Origin: Rhizobacter sp.
Lineage (GTDB): Bacteria > Pseudomonadota > Gammaproteobacteria > Burkholderiales > Burkholderiaceae_C
Direction of reading: 5' to 3'
Length of the DNA: 5,771 nt
Assembly (NCBI GenBank): GCA_025351675.1
Contig: JANXVK010000231.1
Location: forward strand, 1 to 5,771
The first letter of the stretch is position 1; each line of letters opens with the position of its first letter. Position numbers and translations under genes: made by a program. The notes beneath the pieces are model-generated. The model was not told the DNA's origin. It ran no database searches and was given only the letters and a program-made list of their open reading frames with translations. Positions 1-5,398 of this stretch are shown here, one piece after another.

Positions 1-96
1 GTAGACGTTGACGACCCCCTGCGCGTGGGCCGCAGCGGCGGCGGCGAGGGCCAACGCCGTGACGGCGAGGGTGCGGAACGTGGCAAATCGGTTCAT
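1..96 (-). CDS. Iron-type ABC transporter periplasmic substrate-binding protein, N-terminal fragment
   Basis: Only the first 32 codons are inside the window; the gene runs off the left edge. The translation begins MNRFATFRTLAVTALALAAA, a classic Sec signal peptide: Arg residues at 3 and 8, a hydrophobic Ala/Leu core at about 10-23, and an AHA signal peptidase I site at 23-25 with cleavage before Gln26. The mature start, QGVVNVY, matches the first strand of Fe(3+)-binding proteins of the FbpA/FutA type, which usually continue with S-x-R. Such proteins bind ferric iron in the periplasm and deliver it to an ABC permease. The ATG is supported by an AGGGAGA ribosome site (104-110 on this strand) seven bases upstream. 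A Fur-like site lies in the upstream gap and fits an iron role. The signal peptide is clear. The iron assignment rests on only about seven mature residues, and another small-ligand binding protein is possible. Confidence 0.7.
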   Translation of the reverse strand, partial: MNRFATFRTLAVTALALAAAAAAHAQGVVNVY

Positions 97-149
97 CGTT
101 GTGTCTCCCTTGAAAGCGGGTCGGTGATGGCATCGCGGCGCATCGTATC

Positions 150-168
150 AGCAATGATTCGCATTCCA
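150..168. promoter_or_regulatory. Fur-box-like sequence in the divergent gap
   Basis: Read on the minus strand, bases 153-165 are AATGCGAATCATT. This is an AATG...CATT inverted repeat with the ATCATT core typical of proteobacterial Fur boxes. Aligned by eye to the 19-bp consensus, about 11 of 19 positions agree on the minus strand. It lies 54 bp or more upstream of the substrate-binding protein ATG and about 105 bp from the ureE start, where a promoter for the former could be. A TACGAT (plus-strand 140-145) is a possible -10 for the minus-strand gene, but no good -35 is visible. Fur control is inferred from the match and from the iron-type neighbour. Confidence 0.4.
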
Positions 169-271
169 GAAGTGGGGCGATGGCGCCGAAACGCGGCCGC
201 GCCGGCGGGCCGCAGCGGTGCGCGCGACGAATGCTGCGACACTGCCGGCCACGCTCTCATCCACCGCCACC

Positions 272-853
272 ATGCTCACCGTCAACAAGCTGATCCCCCA
301 AGCCCGCGGCCTGGCCAACGTGCTCGTCAAGCGCGCCGCGCGCGTCGAGCTCGACTGGGACGTGCGCCAGAAAAGCCGCTTCGACGCGACCGATTCGCTC
401 GGCCGCACGCTCGGCGTGTTCCTGCCGCGCGGCACGCTGGTGCGGGGCGGCGACATGCTGGTCGCCGAAGACGGCTCGATGGTCGTCGTGACAGCAGCAA
501 GGCAGCCGGTGATGGTGGTGAAAACATGCGTCGACCACGGCTCGCCGTTCGATCTGCTGCGCGCCGCGTATCACTTGGGCAACCGCCACGTGCAGCTCGA
601 ACTGACGCCCGATCACCTGAAGCTCGAACCCGATCATGTGCTCGCCGACATGCTGCGCCAGATGCACCTGATCGTGACCGACGCGAACGCGGCGTTCGAG
701 CCCGAGGGTGGCGCGTATTCGGCGGGTGGACATGCGCATGCGCACGACGCGCATCACGGCCATGACCACGGCCACGCGCACGCAGCGCCCGCGGTCGCGA
801 AGCCGCACGTGCATGGTCCGGATTGCGATCACGGCCACGATCACAAGCCCTGA
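272..853 (+). CDS. ureE: Urease accessory protein UreE (nickel metallochaperone)
   Basis: This 193-residue cytoplasmic metallochaperone is expected to pass Ni(II) to the UreG/UreF/UreD complex during urease maturation. The N-terminal peptide-binding domain starts [10 protein letters not shown] and contains [12 protein letters not shown] (25-36) and [14 protein letters not shown] (48-61). The C-terminal metal-binding domain carries [10 protein letters not shown] (97-106), which includes the conserved nickel-ligand His of the HLGNRH motif, and [12 protein letters not shown] (117-128). Residues 153-191 form a tail with 14 histidines, plus one Cys in [11 protein letters not shown], as in other nickel-storing UreE proteins. 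The ATG at 272 is chosen because family proteins begin MLTVNKL; a GTG at 218 would add 18 unconserved residues. No clear ribosome site precedes the ATG. ureF follows after 7 bp. Unusually, it is the first gene of its strand block, with a divergent transporter gene rather than ureC upstream. Confidence 0.95.
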   Translation: MLTVNKLIPQARGLANVLVKRAARVELDWDVRQKSRFDATDSLGRTLGVFLPRGTLVRGGDMLVAEDGSMVVVTAARQPVMVVKTCVDHGSPFDLLRAAYHLGNRHVQLELTPDHLKLEPDHVLADMLRQMHLIVTDANAAFEPEGGAYSAGGHAHAHDAHHGHDHGHAHAAPAVAKPHVHGPDCDHGHDHKP

Positions 854-860
854 TCGCCCG

Positions 861-1586
861 ATGCCGCGCGCTCGCCGAACCGGTCGCCAAACCACCGCGC
901 CTGCCTCCGCCCACGCGCTGCTGCAGCTGATGTGGCTCGCGTCGCCGGCGCTGCCGGTGGGCGGCTTCAGCTACTCCGAGGCGCTCGAAGCGGCCGTCGA
1001 ATCCGGCCACGTGACGAGCGAGGCGCAAGCCGGCGCGTGGTTGCGCGATCAATTGCAGCTGAGCCTGGCACGCAGTGACATCGCGGTCGTCGCGAAAGCG
1101 TTCAAGGCGTGGGCGCGTGATGACCTCGCCCATGTCACGGGGCTCAACAACTGGGTCACGACCACCCGCGAAACGGCCGAGCTGCGCCAGCAGACCGAGC
1201 AGATGGGCCGCTCGATGGTCGAGTGGTTGAAGAACCGCGGCGAGCCCGTCGATGCGCGCGTCGCGCAGCTGAAGGCGCTCGCGCCGGCACCGACGTGGCC
1301 GATCGCCTTCGCCCTCGCCGCGCAGCAGACCGGCGCGCCGCTGCGCGAGGCGCTCCTCAGCTTCGCGTTCGGCTGGGCCGAGAACATGGTGCAAGCCGCG
1401 CTGAAGGCCGTGCCGCTCGGGCAGAGCGCGGGCCAGCGCATCCTGGCGTCGCTGGTCGGCGAGATCCCGGCCGTGGTCGACCGCGCCGCGGTGCTGCCGG
1501 ACAGCGCGCGCCAGGCCTTCACGCCGATGCTGGCGATCCTGTCAGCGCAACACGAGACGCAGTATTCGCGTCTGTTTCGGTCCTGA
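861..1586 (+). CDS. ureF: Urease accessory protein UreF
   Basis: This 241-residue all-helical cytoplasmic protein joins UreD and UreG on apo-urease and controls the GTPase step of nickel insertion. The family signature [20 protein letters not shown] is at 28-47. Further conserved blocks are [16 protein letters not shown] (103-118), [24 protein letters not shown] (165-188, with the GQ pair), GQRIL (191-195), and the C-terminal [11 protein letters not shown], which contacts UreG in known structures. Its length is usual for the family. The open frame extends far upstream inside ureE, but the ATG at 861, 7 bp after the ureE stop, gives a normal N-terminus of about 18 variable residues before [17 protein letters not shown]. 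No strong ribosome site is seen, so translation may be coupled to ureE. The next gene should be ureG in the common ureEFG order; instead a decayed CYTH gene begins 7 bp after the stop. Confidence 0.95.
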   Translation: MPRARRTGRQTTAPASAHALLQLMWLASPALPVGGFSYSEALEAAVESGHVTSEAQAGAWLRDQLQLSLARSDIAVVAKAFKAWARDDLAHVTGLNNWVTTTRETAELRQQTEQMGRSMVEWLKNRGEPVDARVAQLKALAPAPTWPIAFALAAQQTGAPLREALLSFAFGWAENMVQAALKAVPLGQSAGQRILASLVGEIPAVVDRAAVLPDSARQAFTPMLAILSAQHETQYSRLFRS

Positions 1587-1593
1587 ACGCACC

Positions 1594-2077
1594 ACGCCAC
1601 GCAACGTCGAAACCAAGGCCCGCATCGGCAGCACCGAGACGGTGCTGCCGCTCGCTCGCGCGCGCCGACGGCCGCGACGAGCTGATCGCCTGCCAGCGCC
1701 CGGAGGCGACCGGCCCCAAGACCTCCGACTACGCGATCACGCCGGTCGCCGACTCCGACGCGCTGCGCGCCACGCTCGTGCGCGCGCTCGGCATCAGTGG
1801 CCGCGTGATCAAGCAGCGCGCGCTGCTGCGCGTCGGCCGCACGCGCGTGCACCTCGACCGGGTCGAGGGCTTGGGCGACTTTCTGGAACTGGAGGTCGTG
1901 CTGCACGACGGCGAGAACGCCGACGCGGGCGTGGCGGTGGCGCACGATCTGCTGCGCCGGCTGCAGATCGACCCGGCACAACTCGTCTCGGGCGCGTACG
2001 TGGACTTGTTGCGAGCGCAGGCCGAAGCTGCCTCGAACACGCCGCAGACGCCGCACGAGCCGGCGCCGCCGAGCTGA
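1594..2077 (+). pseudogene. CYTH-domain / class IV adenylate-cyclase-like protein, broken by internal deletion and lost start
   Basis: Two pieces of one protein lie in different frames. The first (1594 to about 1662) reads TPRNVETKARIGSTETVLPLARA, the N-terminus of the CyaB-like CYTH family, normally M-x-R-N-V-E-I-K-A-R. The initiator position is ACG, and the Ile of the ExK metal-binding motif is Thr. The second piece (from about 1664 to the TGA at 2075-2077) reads ADGRDELIACQRPEATGPKTSDY, then VIKQRALLRVGRTRVHLDRVEGLGDFLELEVVL and AQLVSGAYVDLL, the C-terminal strands of the triphosphate-tunnel fold with their Arg/Lys and Glu residues. Roughly 25-30 codons are missing between them, including the usual D-D-T-F-F and G-R-L-K-L-R stretch. 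The missing length must be 2 modulo 3, so the frame shifts. The product cannot form a complete tunnel. Family members hydrolyse or cyclise triphosphates; the cellular role here is unknown. Misassembly could give the same picture. Confidence 0.82.
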
Positions 2078-2092
2078 CAGCGCGCATCCGCC

Positions 2093-3295
2093 TCAGGCGA
2101 AGAACCCGGCGTCGCAAGCAGCGTTGTAGACCTTTGCGTCGGCGAACACCTGAGCCGCGCACACGCGCGACGCGGCAAGCAGCGGCGCGCGCCACTTCTT
2201 GCCGCCGCCGAACTTGATCAGTGCGTCGACGCTGGCCGAGCCGCCCTGCCCGGCGCTGCGCAGTTGCGCCCACGCGACCACCTGGCCCATCGTCGCGAGC
2301 AGCGGGCCGAGCACCTTCATGTCACCACCGGCGCGGTCGAGATCGACCCGGTCTTCGCTCGGTTGCAGGCCCCGCAGCACGGCCGGCCGGTCGTCGAACC
2401 TGACCGCATACAGAAAGCCCATTGGCACGGCCTGCAGGCGCCGCTGCACGGCCACGATGCGCGCCGCATGCGACGCGAACTTCGGCTGCACCGCCTTCAG
2501 CCGCGGCATCAGCGACGAGGCCGAGCTGGCCTTCAGGTCGAGCAGGTAGTTGCGATCCGGCGAGCCCTTGCCGCGCACGAGAACGACATAGCGCTCGACG
2601 CCGAGGCTGCCGGTGCCGGCGACGCGGCGCGCCACGTCGAGCACCTCGTAGAACGACGGGGCCGGCTGGGTCTTGGCGAACTCGCGCATGAAGGCGACGA
2701 CGCGCTTGCGCTGGCCGGCATCTACTGCAAGCGCCTTGCCGTTGTCCGTTTTCAGCAGGTGCTTCCTGCCCTTCAGGCAGGTGCGCTCGTCGATGAAGCT
2801 GGCGCGATCGCGGTGGCCCAGCCCGTCGAGCAGGTCGTGGACGACGCCGGTCGCGGTGTCGCGCTCGACCCAATAGGCCTTGCCGAGCGCGAGCGCGTCG
2901 GCATACGCTTCGACGAAGGTCTCGCACAACCGCTGCGCCTTGGCTTCGCCGACCTTCAGCGTCGCCGCGCCGACCTGCACGCTGGCGAGGAGGCGCACCA
3001 GATCCCACGTGGCGGGCGCGAGCGCCGATTCGTCGAAGTCGTTGATGTCGAAGTAGGCGAGCCGGTTGTCGCCCTTGTAGCTGCCGAAGTTCTCGAGGTG
3101 AAGGTCGCCGCAGCACCACACGGCCGGCGCCGCCTTGTGCACGCCGCCGCGCGCCATGCGGGCGTAAAACAGGTGGCAGGTGCCGCGCAGAAAGGTGAAC
3201 GGGCTCGCGCGCATCGCCGCGTACTTGAGTTGCAGGCGCTCGGGATCGCGCCCGGCGTTGAAGGTGCGAATCCGAGCCGCGACATCGAGCGTCAT
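2093..3295 (-). CDS. DUF2252 family protein (kinase-like fold)
   Basis: This 400-residue cytoplasmic protein of the DUF2252 family has no proven biochemical function. The family signature KYAAMRASPFTFLRG is at 24-38. CCGDLHLENFGSYKG (61-75) and LAYFDINDFDES (79-90) resemble the catalytic loop (H-x-x-x-N) and metal-binding D-F-D of aminoglycoside-phosphotransferase and protein-kinase-like enzymes, so ATP-dependent phosphotransfer is a reasonable inference. Also visible are GTGSLGVERYVVLVRGKG and LLDLKASSASSL in the central part. No signal peptide or membrane segment is seen, and the frame is unbroken. The ATG at 3293-3295 is preceded by GGAGAG (3299-3304), which decides the start; the frame stays open a further 43 codons upstream but with no family similarity. 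The start lies 22 bp behind a 64-codon gene, so the two are probably co-transcribed. It converges with the CYTH remnant, 15 bp apart. Confidence 0.9.
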   Translation of the reverse strand: MTLDVAARIRTFNAGRDPERLQLKYAAMRASPFTFLRGTCHLFYARMARGGVHKAAPAVWCCGDLHLENFGSYKGDNRLAYFDINDFDESALAPATWDLVRLLASVQVGAATLKVGEAKAQRLCETFVEAYADALALGKAYWVERDTATGVVHDLLDGLGHRDRASFIDERTCLKGRKHLLKTDNGKALAVDAGQRKRVVAFMREFAKTQPAPSFYEVLDVARRVAGTGSLGVERYVVLVRGKGSPDRNYLLDLKASSASSLMPRLKAVQPKFASHAARIVAVQRRLQAVPMGFLYAVRFDDRPAVLRGLQPSEDRVDLDRAGGDMKVLGPLLATMGQVVAWAQLRSAGQGGSASVDALIKFGGGKKWRAPLLAASRVCAAQVFADAKVYNAACDAGFFA

Positions 3296-3317
3296 CTTCT
3301 CTCCGTCCAAAAGGCGA

Positions 3318-3512
3318 TCAGGACGACGCCGCCAGCCGGGCCAGCGCGGCCCGCACCCGGGCGATCGCGCGAGCCCACGCCGAGGCCGGCACCGCGTGCG
3401 GCGTGCCGGTGGGTTCGGTGGCATCGGCGACCGCGCGGCGCACGAACGCGGTGTCCATCAGCGCGCCGACCGAGTGCAGCATCTCGTCGGAAGGTGATCG
3501 GATGGCTTGCAT
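3318..3512 (-). CDS. Small protein of unknown function (64 aa) upstream of DUF2252
   Basis: I do not recognise this protein. It is 64 residues long, beginning MQAIRSPSDEMLHSVGALMD and ending in an Ala/Arg-rich stretch (SAWARAIARVRAALARLAASS) that would make an amphipathic helix. There is no signal peptide, membrane segment or Cys motif. The start at 3510-3512 is supported by a GGAG (3520-3523) six bases upstream. An alternative in-frame ATG at 3525-3527 would add five residues (MPETT) but would place the ribosome site in the AT-rich operator region. The gene lies directly upstream of the DUF2252 gene with a 22-bp gap on the same strand. Its 5' end faces the ribbon-helix-helix gene across the palindromic region. 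Its reality rests on the ribosome site, the spacing and GC-rich codon usage, not on homology. Confidence 0.68.
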   Translation of the reverse strand: MQAIRSPSDEMLHSVGALMDTAFVRRAVADATEPTGTPHAVPASAWARAIARVRAALARLAASS

Positions 3513-3531
3513 GGTCGTCTCCGGCATATGA

Positions 3532-3560
3532 TATAAACGGTTTATACGGTATACACCGTT
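3532..3560. promoter_or_regulatory. Composite palindromic operator between divergent genes
   Basis: Two overlapping inverted repeats fill the 62-bp gap between the 64-aa gene and the RHH gene. The larger (3536-3560) is a 25-bp palindrome centred on 3548 with outer arms AACGGT and ACCGTT. Only one mirrored pair (3542/3554) and the central base fail to match. The smaller (3532-3546) is TATAAAC-G-GTTTATA, a perfect 7-bp inverted repeat around 3539. Together they give several ACGGT-TA half-sites spaced about 9-10 bp apart. The block is AT-rich in otherwise GC-rich DNA and contains -10-like hexamers on both strands (TATAAA at 3532-3537 plus; the same on minus at 3541-3546). It ends just before the RHH ribosome site. 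This arrangement suits a repressor that controls both directions; RHH dimers often bind such tandem half-sites. The binder is inferred. Confidence 0.75.
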
Positions 3561-3574
3561 AAAAGGAAACCCCC

Positions 3575-3967
3575 ATGAACAGCAAGATCGCGCGAAAGAC
3601 CACCCCGGCCGCCAAGTCCTCCAAGCCGGCCGCGCCGGTGCGCAAGGTCGCCGTCTCGGCGAAGGCAAGCAAGCCCGCGCCTGCCGCCGAGCCGTTGGCC
3701 GCGGCCCCGAAGCCCAAACACAAGCTGGTGCGCGACAGCTTCACGATCCCGAAGACGGAGTACGCGGTACTTGAAGCGCTGAAGGTTCGCGCCGCCAATC
3801 TGGCCCGCCCGGTCAAGAAGAGCGAGTTGCTGCGGGCCGGCATCAGCGCACTGAACGGCATGAGCGACAAGGCCTTTCTGGCCGCGATGAACGGCGTGCC
3901 CAGCCTCAAGACCGGCCGACCGAGCGGCGCCGAGGCCGCGGCACCCGCTGTCAAGGGCACGAAGTAA
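3575..3967 (+). CDS. Ribbon-helix-helix-like DNA-binding protein with Lys/Ala-rich N-terminal tail
   Basis: This is a 130-residue protein. Residues 1-50 are a low-complexity Lys/Ala/Pro tail resembling histone-H1-like bacterial proteins. Residues 52-93 look like a ribbon-helix-helix core: strand VRDSFTI (52-58), helix KTEYAVLEALKVRAANL (60-76), turn ARPV, helix KKSELLRAGISAL (81-93). A third helix (about 97-106) follows, then SLKTGRPSG (110-118), which resembles an AT-hook GRP core. RHH proteins bind operators as dimers with the strand in the major groove, usually as repressors of their own or adjacent genes. Start: the ATG at 3575 follows AAGGA (3563-3567) by seven bases. It is divergent from the small-protein/DUF2252 pair, with the composite palindrome touching its ribosome site, so autoregulation and control of the pair are likely. 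It resembles hypothetical proteins I recall from Burkholderiales; the fold call is from sequence pattern only. Confidence 0.8.
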   Translation: MNSKIARKTTPAAKSSKPAAPVRKVAVSAKASKPAPAAEPLAAAPKPKHKLVRDSFTIPKTEYAVLEALKVRAANLARPVKKSELLRAGISALNGMSDKAFLAAMNGVPSLKTGRPSGAEAAAPAVKGTK

Positions 3968-4026
3968 CCTGATGTAGTCGGCCCGAGCGACTGCCGCGAA
4001 GGGAATTCGACGGCCACGCTTGCCGG

Positions 4027-4045
4027 TGGCGCGCAGCCCGCGCCA
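4027..4045 (+). other. GC-rich hairpin downstream of the RHH gene
   Basis: TGGCGCG (4027-4033) and CGCGCCA (4039-4045) pair perfectly as a 7-bp stem with a 5-base loop. It lies 59 bp after the RHH stop codon and just before a second hairpin. No U-run follows, so it is not a standard intrinsic terminator. It could slow or end transcription, or be part of a leader for the next gene. GCCAC (4013-4017) could instead pair with GTGGC (4026-4030), giving a competing fold. The pairing is seen directly; any function is inference. Confidence 0.35.
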
Positions 4046-4049
4046 GCAT

Positions 4050-4072
4050 GCGGCTCCTTTGGACGGAGCCGC
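4050..4072 (+). promoter_or_regulatory. Hairpin that sequesters the ribosome binding site of the 74-aa gene
   Basis: GCGGCTCC (4050-4057) and GGAGCCGC (4065-4072) form a perfect 8-bp stem, extendable by one G-U pair (4049/4073), with a 7-base loop TTTGGAC. The 3' arm contains the GGAG (4065-4068) that is the only ribosome site for the ATG at 4076. The 5' arm carries CTCC, an anti-Shine-Dalgarno. If it folds, initiation should be low unless something opens it. It could also be a fortuitous GC-rich stem. Confidence 0.5.
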
Positions 4073-4075
4073 GCA

Positions 4076-4300
4076 ATGAAGACTTTCGATCACGTCACGG
4101 TCTTTTATTTCGGCGTGCACGAATCGGGGTCCGACGTCCCGGTCGTCTCGCCCTTCAAGGCCACCCGCGAGACGATCGTCAACACGCTCAAATGCGAGGT
4201 GCTGGAAGGCACCAGCGAAGAGGTGCCGCGCGATGCACTCGATGGCAAGGGCCGGTTTCGCCGTGTCGCCACCGGCTGGGGCGAGCTGCCCGAGCAGTAA
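4076..4300 (+). CDS. Small protein of unknown function (74 aa)
   Basis: I do not recognise this 74-residue protein. It starts MKTFDHVTVFYFGVHESGSD, with a probable beta strand (HVTVFYFGVH), then a helix (TRETIVNTLKCEVLEG), one Cys at residue 40, and an acidic/basic C-terminus ending WGELPEQ. There is no signal peptide or membrane segment, and it looks like a small soluble alpha/beta protein. The ATG at 4076 has GGAG (4065-4068) seven bases upstream, inside a strong hairpin. It lies 108 bp after the RHH gene on the same strand, so it may share that transcript or have its own promoter; none is obvious. It converges with the glycosyltransferase gene, 16 bp apart. The evidence that it is real is the ribosome site, the balanced amino-acid composition and the snug fit between neighbours. 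Confidence 0.65.
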   Translation: MKTFDHVTVFYFGVHESGSDVPVVSPFKATRETIVNTLKCEVLEGTSEEVPRDALDGKGRFRRVATGWGELPEQ

Positions 4301-4316
4301 CGGATCCCCGGCCGCG

Positions 4317-5375
4317 TCAGTACGACGCCGACATCGGCAAGGTCGGCAAGAACCGCGCGGCGCGCCGTCCAGTCGGGCCCTCCGCCGGCACCAGGAATGA
4401 GACGAACTCGTCGCACACGCGCTCCCAGTCGAACTCGAGCGCCCTCGCCCGGGCGCAGCCGCGCGGCACCTCGAGCGCGCTGATCGCAGCGCGCGCGAGG
4501 TCGTGGTCGAGCACGCCGCCGTCGGAGTCGCCGACCACATCCAGCGGGCCTGTCACCGGGAATGCCGCGACCGGCGTGCCGCAGGCCATCGCCTCCAGCA
4601 TCACGAGGCCGAAGGTCTCGCTGCGGCTCGGGAACACGAACGCATCCGCGGCGCTGTAGATCGCCGGCAGCGCCTCGCGCGGCACGACGCCGCGCCAATG
4701 CACCTGCGGGTACTTCTCGCGCAGCGCCGGCAGCAGCGGGCCGACGCCGTACACCAGCTTCGAGCCGGGCAGGTCGAGCTTCAGGAAGGCTTCGAGGTTT
4801 TTCTCGTACGAGATTCGGCCGACATGCAGGAAGATGGGTCGCGGCAGATCGAGCGGGATCGGCGCGACCGGCTTGAAGAGTTGCAGGTCGACACCGTGCG
4901 ACCAGCGCAGCAGGTGCTCGAAGCGATGTTCTTTCAGGATCGCGAGCATGCCCTCGGTCGGCACCATCACGCCCGACGACGGCGCATGAAAGCGGCGGAA
5001 CCACGCGTAGCCCCATGACGTCGGTACGCGCAGCGTTTTCGCGAGGATGTCCGGAAAGCGCGTGTGAAATGCGGTCGTGAACGCCATGCCGCGGCGCAGG
5101 CAATGGCGGCGCGCGGCCGCGCCAAGCGGACCCTCGGTGGCGATATGAACCGCGTCGGCATCGGCGGCGTCGATGATGCGTGACACCGTCGTGCCCGGTC
5201 GCCACGCGAGCTCGATCTCGGCGTAGCCGGGGCATTTGAAACGCTTGAAGCCAGAGGGCTCGATCAGCGACACGTCGTGGCCGCGCGCCTCCAGCCCGCG
5301 GACGAGTTAGACCAAAGTGGTGACGACGCCGTTGACCTGCGGCAGCCATGCGTCGGTGACGATCACGATCTTCAT
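4317..5375 (-). pseudogene. GT4-family glycosyltransferase interrupted by an in-frame TAA at codon 23
   Basis: The frame begins MKIVIVTDAWLPQVNGVVTT, the nucleotide-sugar G-loop start of GT4 (GT-B fold) glycosyltransferases, with GGAG (5382-5385) six bases before the ATG. Codon 23 (plus-strand 5307-5309) is TAA, and the same frame then continues LVRGLEARGHDVSLIEPSGF through to the normal end, for an intended 352 codons. Conserved features after the stop are HIATEGPLG, TTAFHTRFPDI, SWGYAWFRRFH, SSGVMVPTEGM, SHGVD, HVGRISYEKN (184-193) and SETFGLVMLEAMACGTPV, with the E-x7-E donor-binding glutamates at about 253 and 261. Relatives transfer mannose or similar sugars to lipids or polysaccharides at the inner membrane. 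A GTG at 5271-5273 could restart translation, but it has no ribosome site and the product would lack the G-loop. The gene lies 23 bp behind the metallophosphoesterase, likely in one operon. The change looks like a single base (GAA or CAA to TAA); sequence error is possible. Confidence 0.85.
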
Positions 5376-5398
5376 TCGCATCTCCGTGAAGTGAAACG

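Noticed and set aside
703..845. His-codon-rich stretch as a tandem DNA repeat or CRISPR-like array
   Set aside because: The repetition is irregular and explained by the nickel-binding His tail of UreE.
708..860. Upstream extension of ureF inside ureE
   Set aside because: Translates to Arg/Thr repeats that mirror the His-rich tail of ureE; the ATG at 861 gives the normal family N-terminus.
327..1394. Long minus-strand ORF (355 codons) opposite ureE and ureF
   Set aside because: Arg-rich mirror of high-GC coding sequence on the other strand; ureE and ureF are certain and fill this region.
1223..2077. 284-codon plus-strand ORF as a single gene
   Set aside because: Its first half is an out-of-frame reading of ureF. 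Only the part after about 1664 is real, as the C-terminal piece of the CYTH remnant.
2264..3562. 432-codon plus-strand ORF opposite DUF2252
   Set aside because: Antisense shadow of a well-conserved gene, with low-complexity composition and no recognisable motif. It also runs through the operator region.
3978..3994. AGTCG...CGACT inverted repeat after the RHH gene as a terminator
   Set aside because: Only about 5 bp of stem with no U-run; too weak to annotate.
5271..5273. GTG as the true start of a shorter glycosyltransferase
   Set aside because: No ribosome site, and the upstream codons in the same frame encode the conserved G-loop start with a good ribosome site, so the shorter form is a consequence of the stop codon.
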